Source: Scedosporium boydii
Lineage: Eukaryota > Ascomycota > Sordariomycetes > Microascales > Microascaceae
Direction: 5' to 3'
Assembly: GCA_002221725.1 (NCBI GenBank)
Contig: NJFT01000180.1
Span: forward strand, 1-64,000
Length of the DNA stretch: 64,000 bases
How positions within the stretch are numbered: the stretch's first letter is position 1; every line of letters begins with the position of its first letter. Below, piece after piece: positions 11,321-23,197 of the stretch. The notes under the pieces are model-generated. The model was not told where the DNA came from, did no database searches, and saw nothing but the letters and a program-made list of their open reading frames with translations. The translations under genes and the position numbers were made by a program.

Positions 11321-12245
11321 GAGGCGACGAGTCGGAATTCAGCAAATTGCGGGTTCGGCGGCGGGAGATGGAGTTGCAGTTGCAGCGTGTGAGCGGGCTT
11401 TGAGGTTTCCCGGGAGTGCTTCGGCAGTTTACGCGGTGGTCGTAATGTGCTAATGCCGACTGGGTGTGAGGCGAGAATTAGGAGCGAATTGGGGTGTCAG
11501 TGCCTGGATCGCCTGGCATTACCCTTTACTGGAAGGGTGATAGCTGGCGCCGTTTGATATCAGCATCAATCAAACCAACTGGTCTTGATTGATGAATCCC
11601 GACTCCTCCCTAGATTCCCCCTCAGACAGACTTCGTCTAAAGTATACGTGCACCCTTCTTTCTAGTCGGGAGGGGCTCGCTCACGGGACCTCTATTGTTC
11701 TGGAAACCTCAAATCGATCCAATTGAACAAAATTAGACAGCTAAAACGGCCTTGAGACGAGCCAGCGTTAATTATTAATAGACACATCCATCAATCCAAT
11801 TGATGTCTTCGAAGTAGGCTTTCCAACAACAGCAACGTTGTGGGACGGCGACATGTTTGATAATCCCATCAAATAAGAAAATACACGTATTTCGGGGCGT
11901 TTCGTTCGATCACCATGCTCGTCGTCATTCGCTCACTTCGAAGATCTCAATACTTTGTTGGGCAGCATAAAAGTACGCTCTTGATATCTGAAGGTGAAGG
12001 CGGGTGGGGCATTCATTATCAAACATGACAATGAGCACGAGGCGATATTTCATCGGTGTCAGCTCGACAGCTCGAATCCTTCCTTCACATGTACATTATA
12101 GCACCTACACTTAAATTTGTCTTTGAGTGTTCCCTCCAACGCCGCCTTTTCTTACATCACCCCGAAGAGCGATCAAGATATACTTGGCAACGCCAACTAA
12201 ATATCTCTACTTGATTCCGTTCAATCCGACTCCAACACAATAACA
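11321..12245. other. Divergent promoter region
   Basis: This 925 bp is shared between the MoaB/Mog-like gene (-) and GMF (+). It contains several ATCAAT/CCAATTGATG-like words around 11560-11800. I see no further gene. Confidence 0.65.
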
Positions 12246-13193
12246 ATGGTGCGCAACGACCCGTTTCCCCTGGGATGTGGGGACATTCAGGCCCTCACAA
12301 TTGCGAAACTACCCCGCTAATATGACATTATGGTTCTTCGTCGCGTGTGACTTCACAGAGCTCCGAGGCGAGACTCTACACGTTCTCGCAAGAGACAAAG
12401 GACCATCTGCGCAAGTTCCGACTCGGAACTTCGCGTGCGAAAGATCCCCAAGCTGTGATTTGTATGTATGTCTTTTACATGGTCGGGTTAGCTTGCCGTC
12501 ACCGCACGTTGCAAGCTCGAGGCTTTGCCAGTCGTCCGGGTCACGACGTATCAATCCGTAGAAGCATCTTGATTCTAACCCGTCGGGACTATTGCGTTTT
12601 CAGACTACATCGATAAATCGACACACGAGATCCGCCAAGACGAAGACAAGGTCGTCTACAAGTCCCTTGAAGAAATCGCCGACGATCTCCCTGACCACGC
12701 CCCACGATTCGTGCTGCTGAGCTACCCCCTGACCCTGGTATGCACTCCTCCCCGTCCTCAAGTCCCGTCTGCTACCCTCCTCCCCCCCTCGTTGCGTAAA
12801 CTCGTGAATCATTACACCGCATATTTGCCTCCGTTACCCTCCGATGCACAACATCGTTCCATCCCTCACTTAACTTCGGTCTTGCCTCCTACAACGGAGT
12901 ACGAAAACCCCTTGGAGGAGACACGCGGATTGCCGTCTTGCCGTAATGGAATGATAACCAAGGATCCAGAGTGCTGACCCCTGCTTGCCTTTTGTTTTCA
13001 ATAGCCTTCCGGCCGCCTCTCGGTTCCCTACGTCCTGCTGTACTATCTGCCCATTACGTGCAATGCCGAGCTGAGAATGCTGTACGCCGGAGCCAAGGAG
13101 CTGATGCGCAATACGAGCGAAGCTGGCCGTGTGATCGATATCGAGAGCGCCGAAGACTTGGAGGAAATACCGGGAAAATTGTCCGTTGAGTAA
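12246..13193 (+). CDS. AIM7: Glia maturation factor homologue (ADF-H domain), Aim7-like
   Basis: Exon model: 12246..12248, 12359..12461, 12604..12737, 13005..13193, 142 aa. GMF proteins bind the Arp2/3 complex, promote debranching and inhibit new branch nucleation on actin filaments. The whole product is one ADF-homology domain: SEARLYTFSQETKDHLRKF, then DKSTHEIRQDEDKVVYKSLEEIADDLPDHAPRF, the central YPLTLPSGRLSVPYVLLYYLP, and MLYAGAKELMRNTSEAGR near the end. Length equals the family norm. The first coding exon is the start codon alone (ATG followed by GTGCGC); this is inferred, because no ATG lies in frame in exon 2 upstream of the domain. The other junctions (phases 1, 0) are clear. Its 3' end faces NBP35, 257 bp away. 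Confidence 0.9.
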
Positions 13194-13450
13194 AGGCTGA
13201 GTAGTCGGGGAAGAAGGAGAGCAGGAACACGAGAATATCGCAGTCATGGATGACATCCAAGTTTTTTTGTATGCGATGAAGCCTGATTTAGCATGCTTAT
13301 CATGAATAATATCCTTGCGCCGCGCTTATCTATGCATGTTCTATGATCTTGAGAATATTGGGTATCCAAACCCGATGAATCGAGGATGGGGGGAAGAAAA
13401 AAAAAAAATGAAAATAAAAAAGCCGAATTTGTGAGAAGTTGGAAAGTGAT

Positions 13451-14485
13451 TCAATCCTTCGGTAGCACCTCGTCAATCTTGAGTCCAAGTTGCTCCGCAA
13501 CGCCCTTCACCACCTCCATGAATGCCGTACATGCCGGGCTGTCAGGGAAAGAGTCGAAATAGCTCTCTCCATAATCGCAGGCAATACCGATCCTAGGGTC
13601 TAGAGGGACCGCCCCGAGATACGGTATTCCCTGTTCCTCCGCCAACTTCTTCGCCCCTCCCGTCGTCGCCCTGAAGATACGGTTCACATGCTTGCAAGAG
13701 CGGCAGACGTAGCCACTCATATTTTCCGCCAGCCCAAGTATCCGGATGCCGGCCTTGCGACAAAAATCGATTTCCTTGCGTACGTCGAGTAGCGAAGTTT
13801 CCTGCGGGGTTGTGACTAGGACGGCGCCGTCGATACCGCTCTCCTTGAGGAATGTGTTGACGCTGAGATGTTCGTCGCTTGTACCTGGAGGCGTATCTAC
13901 GAGAAGGAGGTCCATCTCGCCCCACTCCACGTCTTTCAGAAACTGCTTAATTAAACCGTTCTTCTTCGGTCCTCGCCAGATGATGGCGTCATCCTTGTTC
14001 GGTAGCATGAATTGGATGCTCATCACACCGAGGTTGTCCATCACCCATACGGGCGACCACCCCGTGGCGCTGATATGTATCGTCTCATTCTCGACTCCCA
14101 TCATCTTTGGTATGCTCGGTCCACAGATATCTGTGTCCATAATGCCCACCGTGGTGTCCGGGTTCGTAGCGAACGCATGTCCCAGCAGACTGGTGAACGT
14201 GCTCTTTCCTACCCCGCCTTTCCCGCTCAGGACGAGAATCTTATGCTTCACGCCCTCGAGCCGCGCCGCTATGAGCGGAATCTCGGGGTCGGGACCCTTG
14301 GGAGCCGATGCGCATATCTTTTGGTTCGGACATCCGGCGCAGGAGTCGGCCGTGCCCGCTCGCTCGGATTCTGGACCCGGACAGTGTTCGGGCTCTGGCG
14401 CGACGAGCTGTGGCTTTTGCTTGAGGGGGTTGGAGAGTACGTCCTGTATCTCCTCTGCTGGAGATATGTCTAGTGCGGGCGCCAT
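13451..14485 (-). CDS. NBP35: Nbp35, cytosolic Fe-S cluster assembly scaffold ATPase
   Basis: One uninterrupted exon of 344 aa. Nbp35 forms a complex with Cfd1 and assembles [4Fe-4S] clusters in the cytosol for delivery to nuclear and cytosolic apoproteins. The N-terminal ferredoxin-like motif C35-x13-C49-x2-C52-x5-C58 distinguishes it from Cfd1, which lacks it. The deviant Walker A GKGGVGKS lies at residues 88-95, followed by DTDICGPSIPKMMGV, VDTPPGTSDEHL and the conserved C-terminal CRSC pair that holds the bridging cluster. The final KIDEVLPKD is at the end of the normal length range. The ATG at 14485 precedes all conserved sequence and fits the family. It is transcribed away from the deoxyhypusine hydroxylase gene across a shared promoter. 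Confidence 0.97.
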   Translation of the reverse strand: MAPALDISPAEEIQDVLSNPLKQKPQLVAPEPEHCPGPESERAGTADSCAGCPNQKICASAPKGPDPEIPLIAARLEGVKHKILVLSGKGGVGKSTFTSLLGHAFATNPDTTVGIMDTDICGPSIPKMMGVENETIHISATGWSPVWVMDNLGVMSIQFMLPNKDDAIIWRGPKKNGLIKQFLKDVEWGEMDLLLVDTPPGTSDEHLSVNTFLKESGIDGAVLVTTPQETSLLDVRKEIDFCRKAGIRILGLAENMSGYVCRSCKHVNRIFRATTGGAKKLAEEQGIPYLGAVPLDPRIGIACDYGESYFDSFPDSPACTAFMEVVKGVAEQLGLKIDEVLPKD

Positions 14486-15211
14486 ATCCGCTGCTTTTCT
14501 CGTGTAGTGTTTCGATGTTTGGAGAGTCTGGAAATGTCTCGGGTCAAGTGGCGAAGGTCGAGGTTGAGGGGGGGAAATCTAAAGGAGACCAAGCAAGAGA
14601 TGACTGTTGATTAATAATGTCCATCGACACCAAACATCGCGCCTTCGGTTCATTTTCTCATAGTGAATATGCGAAGCTATTTTCTGATTTGGCGCCGTCG
14701 CTAAACGTAAATATTTTTTACATGTCTTACCTGCGCATGCATATTAATCTCCCTATTATTCCGGTCTCACGGTGAGAGTATGAAGCGCGGGCCAAGCTTC
14801 TGAGGATGGAATCAAGCGCATGGAAGCCCCGCCATGCCGACATCGGTCACGAAAACGAAAGGGTGGGATGGAAGATAATCTTGCGTTGACATTTCGCAGC
14901 TCGGGAAATAATGATTCCACGACTTTCATTCGCTTCAGAGTTTGGAATCTCTAACAGCTTTGCTGGTGAATTTTGAAGCCGAATTGGCCCTCATCTTCGT
15001 TCCTGGCGCTTTCACCAGCAAAAGCCAAAAATCGCCTGATAAGATTGATAAGAGTTACCCCACCATAAAAAATTCCTTCCCCACCATGCACTGAGCATTG
15101 AGTCCTCAAGGTACCACACCCGCCAGGGTCTTGAACTCTCAAAACAGCAACGGACTAACGCAAAATCGGATCCAGTTGAACTCTCAAGCGTCCTGATAAA
15201 GCACAAAAACA
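14486..15211. promoter_or_regulatory. Shared divergent promoter NBP35 / LIA1
   Basis: This 726 bp lies between the start codons of NBP35 (-) and the deoxyhypusine hydroxylase gene (+). It must hold the promoters of both. A pair of GATAAG words sits at 15038-15052. No gene is seen inside. Confidence 0.75.
15038..15052 (+). promoter_or_regulatory. Paired GATA-factor sites
   Basis: GATAAG occurs twice, at 15038-15043 and 15047-15052, in the same orientation, about 160 bp upstream of the LIA1 start. Fungal GATA factors for nitrogen (AreA/Nit2) and iron (SreA) bind such words. Function here is inference. Confidence 0.35.
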
Positions 15212-16319
15212 ATGTCGCCTTCCTCCGATATCACGATCGCGAGCCTGCGGGAATCCCTCTGCTCCGAGGACACCCACCTCCCCGTCCGGTTTCGAGCCCT
15301 CTTCTCCCTCAAGCATCTCGCGAAGCACTCCGAAGGCCCCAAGGCCCTCGAGGCCATCGATGCCATCGCCGCCGCTCTCTCCTCGCCCTCCGCGCTTCTT
15401 AAGCATGAGCTAGCATACTGCCTCGGACAGACGGGGAACCTTGCGGCGGCCACGAGCCTCCGGGAAACCCTTGAGGACCTTCAGGAGGATCCTATGGTTC
15501 GTCATGAGGCGGCCGAGGCGCTTGGCGCTTTGGGAGACCAAGAGAGCCTTGATCTTCTGAGGAGGTTTAGAGATCGCGAAGGGGAATCCGTCGCCGTAAA
15601 GGAGACTTGTGAGATCGCTATTGACAGGATTGAGTGGGAGAACTCGGTGGAGCGCAAGGCCGAGAAGTTGAAGCAGAGGTCAGTGTATGGAGGCTTTGCA
15701 ACTCTACAAGTTATATTCCCATTTTTTTTTTCTTCTTCTCTATTCCTTCTCTATTTTCCCCCCTGCCGTCTTATTACGCGAAAGCTGACCAGGGAAATAC
15801 GGTTGCAGTGACTTTGCTTCCGTCGACCCCGCCCCGCCGCTACCCGAAACCGAAGAGTCTGTCGAACAACTTGGGAAGACCCTCATGGATACGTCTAAGC
15901 CTCTGTTCCTCCGGTATCGCGCCATGTTCGCTCTGAGGGACCTAGCATCCCCTCCCTCCCTCCCCACCGCCGTTCCTGCCGTAAAGGCCCTCGCCGAGGG
16001 TTTCAAGGATACTTCCGCGCTCTTCAGACACGAGATCGCATTTGTATTCGGCCAGCTATCTCACCCCGCATCTATCCCTGCGCTCACAGACGCCTTGAGC
16101 AATCTCAACGAAGCAAGTATGGTTCGACACGAAGCTGCCGAAGCTCTCGGGAGTCTCGGCGATGAGGAGGGTGTTGAGGATACTCTGAAGAAATTCCTTG
16201 ATGACCCCGAGAGGGTTGTGCGTGAGAGCGTCATCGTTGCGCTAGATATGGCGGAGTATGAGAGGAGCAACGCTGTAGAGTACGCTTTGATACCAGAGAC
16301 GACGCCGGCTTCCGCATGA
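15212..16319 (+). CDS. LIA1: Deoxyhypusine hydroxylase (HEAT-repeat diiron enzyme)
   Basis: Exon model: 15212..15678, 15809..16319, 325 aa. The enzyme hydroxylates the deoxyhypusine residue of eIF5A to give hypusine, the last step of that modification, using a diiron centre. The protein is a dyad of HEAT repeats. The four metal-binding His-Glu pairs are all present: HE at 65-66 ([12 protein letters not shown]), 98-99 ([11 protein letters not shown]), 230-231 ([12 protein letters not shown]) and 263-264 ([11 protein letters not shown]). The 130-nt intron has GTCAGT and TTGCAG borders and falls in the linker between the two halves. Total length is the same as yeast Lia1. It is divergent from NBP35 and ends 74 bp from the 3' end of RPA12. 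Confidence 0.97.
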
Positions 16320-16393
16320 GGGGTGTATGTGTAAGTGGGCGATTGTATGTTTTTGCGTTACGGAGCGTTATATTCGAATCAACAACTGGTAGA

Positions 16394-16893
16394 TTAGTTG
16401 TCTTGGTTCCACCTGCGGGTTTTCGTTAGCCTCAACAAAAGTTATTCTATCTTTGCCGAAAAACGCAAGCACGTACTTGTGTCCACAGTCGCAGAAGAAG
16501 AGAACCGTGCTTCCCTCGTCGGCACTTCGGAGCTGTAGTGTTGTGTATCGGACCTCGCGGGCACCACACTTTGGGCACTTCTCCTCCGTCTTCGCCATAG
16601 TATCAACTTTATGCCTCTCGACGGCCTGAATCGAGGTGTGCAGCTTCTGTCGAAGTTGTGAAGGGAAATCGTTCGGTGTGGTCGACGATTCGGTCTTTAT
16701 CTGCGCAATATCTGTCGCCCATGGCATGTTAGAGTAATCTACTCTTGTCTGGTTCTGGTAGCAAGAATGTAGATTTACCTTTGGACTCCAGTCCACAGCA
16801 TTCACATTTCAAGATGTTCTTCTTACTACCCATGGATTCGGGAAGCAGGTTGCCGCAACCCACGCAAAAGACAATACCTCCGATTGCCGACAT
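16394..16893 (-). CDS. RPA12: RNA polymerase I subunit Rpa12 (A12.2)
   Basis: Exon model: complement(16394..16412, 16477..16711, 16779..16893), 122 aa. The subunit supports RNA cleavage, proofreading and termination by Pol I in the nucleolus. The N-terminal zinc ribbon has C10-x2-C13 and C30-x2-C33. The C-terminal TFIIS-like ribbon has CPKCG, then the hallmark LQLRSADEGSTV with the acidic DE pair that enters the active site, and ends CDCGHKWNQDN. Its last Cys pair is C-x-C, not the usual C-x2-C. The final coding exon is only 19 nt, and its reading frame gives the expected K-W ending. Length matches the family (yeast about 125 aa). It is divergent from SCC2. Confidence 0.94.
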
Positions 16894-17391
16894 ATTGGAA
16901 TATTTAATTGGAAATTGTCAGAAAAAAAGTAGCCGCCGCAAACTAGAAAGTGATATTTTCCGCCTGTCTGAAAATAGTCTAAATCGGTTCTTGCTGCATA
17001 ATTAATCTTGGGGATTGAAAAAAAATCCCACGACAATGGACCCGATAACGGAGTAACTGCGGCTAAACCGATAAGTTGTCGCAAGCCGTTGGTTGTAACG
17101 CACAGTCCCACTTATGCCTACCACGACCATCCCGACCGACGACAGGGCTCCCGATTCACTGCATCCCTTCGAGCTTCTATCGATACAACGCCATCTCCTC
17201 CTTCCTTCGGCGTTGGTATTCCTATCGAATACAAGTTGAATATCTCATCTGACCAGAGTCTCTCATTCGACCTACCATGACCTCGACGTGCGACCCGAAA
17301 CACTCTCCAATGTGCTAAGCATCTCGACTCGACGAACGATCCTCCCGAATCTTTTCGAGACCGCTCGAAGGCGTGAGCTGGTCGCTTGAAG
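16894..17391. promoter_or_regulatory. Shared divergent promoter RPA12 / SCC2
   Basis: This 498 bp lies between the start codons of RPA12 (-) and SCC2 (+). I recognise no specific sites in it. Confidence 0.6.
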
Positions 17392-20300
17392 ATGGCGAAC
17401 GCCTATTCGGGGCAGAGAAATGGCCTCTCTGGTGGCCCAGGGGGCCATGATTCGAGGAACCAGCTGGCGCGACCATTTACGCTTCAGGAAGCTCTCCCAT
17501 ATTCTCCGCAGACCTCTATCCTACCCTTCACAACAGGTTTGTCCTCTCGCTTGTCGCATGCGTAAGACATTACTGGTTCATCACGTACTCACTTTTGTAG
17601 ATCTCATACCCGACCCTATAATCGGCTCCGGCTCGCTCGGTGGTGGGCTAACCGACCTCTTCACACGCGACGAATTCGACAATGTGAATCGAAGCGGAGA
17701 TGCGCAGTCGTCAAACAAGAAACACATCAAGCAGGTCGCCGATGTTCTGCTGCACGAGATAAAACCTAAAGAAAGAACAGATTAGTAAGTCGATAGGGAA
17801 GGTGCGATGATGGCTCTGCAATTAATTTCTAATTCTTGAAACAGCAAGTTCAAGCCGATCCCACGAGTGCCTGGTGTCATCGGTGCGGAGCGCAATGCAG
17901 CCGAGGGTTTATCTCCACTAGCCAGAGCCATCTTCGACCGTGTATCGAACCACTTCACTTATGCCAGACAAGACGCCAGTCCCTCCGTTATGAATGGTCG
18001 GCCACAATCGTCAAGTCGGAAGGCAAGCTCCTCCAAGTCCAAGGTCAAGGCAGAGACCCCGTCTGCGACACCCACAATCACGCCGAACAAAGCTGCGAAT
18101 GCTCAATCCTTCAACCAAAATCGGGCCAAAATAGAAGTTGCTATACCTCTGAAGAAGCCGATCAATATCAATGATTACATTGAAATTGACGACCTGGGCG
18201 CTCCTTCCCAGCTGGAGCAACAACCAACCTCCATCGACCCTGCTAAACTGCAAGCAACCCCTCAACCGCAAACGCAGCTAGAGCCGACAATCTCTCACGT
18301 TCCCGATACCTCGACTGTCAACCCATCGGACCTGCAGATTCTCCCTCCCCCTCCTCCCATCACGACTATTAACCCCCCACCTACACCGACACCTATGGCC
18401 CCAAGCCAAAGCCCCATTCCAGCCAAGGTTGAGAAGCCCAGTATTACGGTAGAGCTCGGCGCCCCTATCCTTAACAAAGATGAATATATCGAGGTTCCTA
18501 ACTCTCCAGATGCCCCGACCCATCTGTCTACCAAGAAGCGAAAGCGGGATTATGGGTTAGACGGCGAAGGCCTTATTGGGGCCAGTCTTGACCAGAGGCA
18601 ACGCGCGGACGCCGCGTTACAGGACCTGATGAAGATTACACGCGAGGTTTTCGGCGCCGTTGGCTCCGCAATTTCCGGTGACGTCGGTGTCAGTCATTTG
18701 GTTGTTCTCAACGAATCTAATGAGCCTACTCTCACCGCATACATACACCAAAAAGCTCAGGCCGCTATCCAGAAAGTAATTGGCCTTGGTGTATACGACC
18801 AGGTGCCCATCGAGGACTTGGTACGGTACCAAAAGCTCAGTGAGGGTAGCATCAAAGATGTGGACGCACTAGAGCTCAAGATTGACGACACGTGGGGTGA
18901 ACCGGAAATCGCGTCATGGGTACAACGCATTCCTGATATCGAGACTGCCCTGAAGGCGGCGCGGACTGCCCTCCGGATAATGTCTGGTGGAAGAGAAGAT
19001 AAGCGACTTTATTCGGAAGAGACAATTCAGCAATGCATTGATCTCTTTAAGCGTATCATGGATGGTATCGTCGTTCCCATGGTTGAGCTTCGGAATTCCG
19101 GTCCACCTGGGGTTTTATTCAAGCTGCTGCTCCCTCATAAAAAAGCAATCGCGCCCATATTCACCAACAGCCAGCGGCTCTTTTCTTTGCTGGCTACTCT
19201 GGTCACGAATATTGAACTCTCCGAGTCGGTCATCAACACATTAGAGTTTTTGGCGACTCGCTTGATCTTTGTCGAAAATGCCCACTACGAGAAGGACTCG
19301 GTTATTGGTGTACAGAGGTTCGACGGGCTTCGGCTTGTGGCTATGGATGTCCTCTGCCAGATTTTCCTGATGAATCCAGGCCAGCGTCAGGGCATTTTCG
19401 ACGAAATCTTAACATCTCTTGAAAAGCTCCCTGTCGGGAAGCAGAGCGCGCGGCACTTCAAGCTTGCTGACGGTGGTAGCATCCAGCCTGTTTCAGCCTT
19501 GATTATGAGGCTAGTTCAGTCCAGTGCTGGTAAAGTAGACGAGGCCAAAGAGCGAAGGCGGAGTGCGCTCCAGGATATGGACGAGGACGGGGAGGACAGT
19601 GACACACCAAAGAAGTCGACATCGGGCGGCCGAATAATGTACACTGTCAAGAGCGAAGAGGACGGTTGCGAGCAGTTCGATACTGCGGTGAAAGAACTCC
19701 AGGATGCGGTGACACCGTTGGTTGAAACCTCGAAGAGGAATGCCGGCTATGTGGTTGGCTTCATCGTTAATCGGGCCCTCAAATCGACCAAGTCTGGCGA
19801 CACACCCTACCGGAACTTGCTTGACCTCTTCGTTGAGGACTTCACCACATGTCTTGACTCGCCGGACTGGCCTGGAGCGGAGCTATTACTTCGCTTCATG
19901 ATGGTTCGAATGGTCCAGCTCTCAGAGGGTGAAAAGACCGCAGCTCCGGCCAAAAACATGGCTCTGGATGTTTTAGGCACTATGGGCGCCGCAATCTCCA
20001 GGTTACGATCGACTGTCCGCAAGGCTGCGAGTACGCTGGATGGCGGCGATTCGGATGATCTCGGACGTTTCCTCTCGGAGCTGGCTATGACTGCCCTAGA
20101 ACAACGGGCTCGTGTTGAATATGCGGTTTCCTGGTCCGGCCCTTACCGCGTAGCTCTCGAGCATCTAGAGGAAAAATGCGCCAATGATCCCCATCTCCAG
20201 AGCGCCATATCTTTGGTAACTTGCGATTGGGCAAATAAAATCTGCACCGGGTACAATTCCCTGGAAGGCGATGATGAGGAGCGAGACAGGGAATTTGGAC

Positions 20301-23197
20301 GGCTTGCTTATCGGCTTCGGATGATGCTTGACGATCGACAGTGGATGTCCAAGGAATACACCTTCAAGACGGTATCGGCGACTCATTCCAGGCTCGCGTA
20401 TGCCGTTGTTCTTCTCCGATCCCAACTTTGCGAATCGTTTAACGCCATCTTGAACATTGTTCTGGGCGCAATGGCCAGCGACCAGGCTACGGTTCGAAGC
20501 AAGAGTTTAAAGAGCGTCAATCAAGTCTTGGAAACCGATCCTGCGATTCTGGATGGTGACTCCGTCGTCATTCATCTTATTCTTCAATGTGCGAGCGATT
20601 CTTCGCCGCAGGTCCGAGACTCGGCCTTGGGTCTGATCGGCAAATGCATGTCGATGCGACCACACCTCGAGGAACAGCTAACAGATCGGGTTGTCGACCG
20701 GTTTATGGATGCCGGTATTGGGGTTCGGAAGAGGGCGATGAAGCTTGCGCGAGATATTTATTTACGAAACAAGAACAGAGCTATCCGGGTGGCAATCGCG
20801 AGCGGCTTGCTGCTACGAGTGCAAGATCCGGATGAGAGTGTCAGGGACCTTGCTCGTCAAATGATCGAGGAGATTTGGTTTGCGCCATTTTACTATCATG
20901 CTGAGGACACGCCAGCCTTCCAGGCCTCCCTAACCGACCATGTGAGCCTCATGATTCAAGTGAGTAAGGCGGGACACGCATCGGCCGTTCTTGACAAGGT
21001 TCTCCAATCTGTACTAGGGCCACAGACCAAGCCAGCTGAAGGACCTTTTGCGGTATGCACGAAACTCGTGGCTACGATGTTCGAGCTTATCAACTCGCTC
21101 GACTCTGATGACCCTGCGGTTCCTTCAGGTCGGGACGCCCTCCAAGTTCTCATGACTTTCGCCAAGGCGGAGCCCAAGTTGTTCACCTTTGAGCAGATTA
21201 AGCTCTTGAAGCCTCACCTCTCGAATTTCACTACCATGGAAGACCTCCATGTATTTCGGGCGGCTGTTGTTATCTATCGGCGTGTCCTGCCTCAACTTCC
21301 TGCTGTGCACACACAATTTTTCATGGAGGTACGAACTCAGCTCCTTGCAAGCATTGCTAAGATCAGCAAAGTCCTCCTGGACGATGTTGTAGCCTGTGTG
21401 TGGATTGTCTGCGGCGTCCTCAATACTATCACTCCGCTGGCGCGGCTCTCACTTTCTAGTCTCGTGGGTATCCAGAAACTTCGTCAGGTACCGCTTAGCG
21501 CGCAGAATATTAAAGTATTCCAGCGTTACTCGATCATTGTCGGAATGATTGGCAAGCACTGCGATCTAGATAGCCAAGCCGACGTCTTCAAGGAGAGGTT
21601 TCCCAAATGGAAAGGGAAGAGCGTGCCCGGCTTGATGGTGGATTGCCTACTTCCTTTTGCAACTCCAGATCGTCCAGAGGATGCTCGGAAAGCTGCCCTT
21701 GATGCGGTGGGTCTAATTTGCCAGGCTTGGCCGCGCACGTACGTATCGCCGAACGTCTACACGACATTCCAGCAGGTGTTCGACGAGAAGATTCCTGCAT
21801 TGGAGGATATGATTCTTTCGTCGTTCAAGGAATTCCTTCTCAATGAGGAGAGGCGTTCCGAGGCTGCAACAGCAGCTGCGGCCGCTGGTAATTCGGAAGG
21901 TGAAAAGAAACGCGAACTCACAGTTATGGGCGGCACAAACTATGATGATGTCGCGAGTGCCACTACACAGCGTTTCCTTAAGGAACTCACGCGCATCTCC
22001 CTCGCGACCCAAGATGACCACGCTTTCCTCGCCGTGGAGGTTCTTGGCAGCATCAACCGACAGGGCCTCGTTCATCCAAAAGAAACCGGTGTTACGCTTA
22101 TTACTCTGCAAACATCATCTAACCCCAAGATATCCGAGCTCGCCTACCAGGAGTACAAATCTCTACACGAGAAGCATGAAACTGTTCTTGAAAGGGAGTA
22201 CGCCAAGGCCGTCCAGTCTGCGTTTGCCTACCAACGGGATATCGCGAAGGACATGCGCGGGGCAACGACGAATCCTTTCCAATCGAAGCTTCACCTGTTG
22301 ACGGAAATTCTGAAGATTAGCAAGTCAAGGAACCGGCAGAAGTTCCTAGAAAAGCTATGCCAGCAGGTAGACTTTGACACGACGAAGCTGGATGTCCGGC
22401 AGAACCCCCCATACCACGTGGCTTTCAGCAGGTTCATTATTGAGAACTTGGCATTCTTCGAGTACATGACCATCGGCGAAGTCCTGACTACCGTGACGGC
22501 CATGGAGAAAACTGTTACGGGCACAGGGACATCCATCGCGCACATTATAGAGACCGAGGTCTTCAATGTCCGCATGGATGTAGACCAGCCACCACCTCCA
22601 CCAGCCGGTCAACAGCCTGGAGTAGGTGACCAAATCAATTGTGCGCCGCTGAAGCCAGCTCTTCCCAAGCTCAGCATCGACCAGAGGAAATTCCGTCAAC
22701 TCACTTCTGGAGCCATAATATTACTTGCTCTGTGGGAGGCCCGGACATACCTACGACGTCTATACGGTCTAGGCACGCAACGGCGCGATCCCAAGGCGAA
22801 AGCTGCGGCTAAGGACATGGCCAAGTCTCCAGTCAAGGTCCAAGGCATTACCGGTGATAAATTCTGGGAAGAGGTCGCCTCCCACATGACTGGGCTTGAT
22901 TCGCAGGAGAAAATGATAGAAAAATGCCGCGCTTTCGTCGATCTCCTTAATGTCGACCACGAGTTCAAGGTTGCCGACGAAGATGATGATATGGATGGGG
23001 ACATGGCTGGGACGCCTAGTGAAGAGGAGGATGAAGGCGCACCCCCTGAAAGAGGCCGTAAGCGTAAGGGCACTGGGACGCCTGGCGGGAGGAAGAAGCG
23101 CGCTCGTTCCACATCGCGGCCGCGGCCGAGAGGTCGGCCGCGGAAGCAGAGTATGGATACTGATGCGGCTGGCGATGCGGACCAAAGCTGGTTTTAG
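17392..23197 (+). CDS. SCC2: Cohesin loader Scc2/Mis4/NIPBL
   Basis: Exon model: 17392..17536, 17601..17784, 17845..23197, 1893 aa. With Scc4/Mau2 it loads cohesin onto chromosomes and stimulates the cohesin ATPase. The N-terminal 400 residues are low complexity, with Pro-rich and IEVPNSPD-type segments, and would include the Scc4-binding region. The remainder is a long alpha-solenoid of HEAT repeats, for example LILQCASDSSPQVRDSALGL and AIASGLLLRVQDPDESVRDLA, then YHAEDTPAFQASLTDH and QRFLKELTRISLATQDDHAFLA, which are characteristic of the family. The C-terminus has an acidic patch (DEDDDMDGDM) and basic nuclear-localisation stretches rich in Arg/Pro. The two upstream introns are 64 and 60 nt with exact GT-AG borders and compatible phases. 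Length is in the range for fungal Scc2. Confidence 0.95.

Noticed and set aside
13746..14507. 253-residue + strand frame opposite NBP35
   Set aside because: Antisense shadow of a clearly identified gene.
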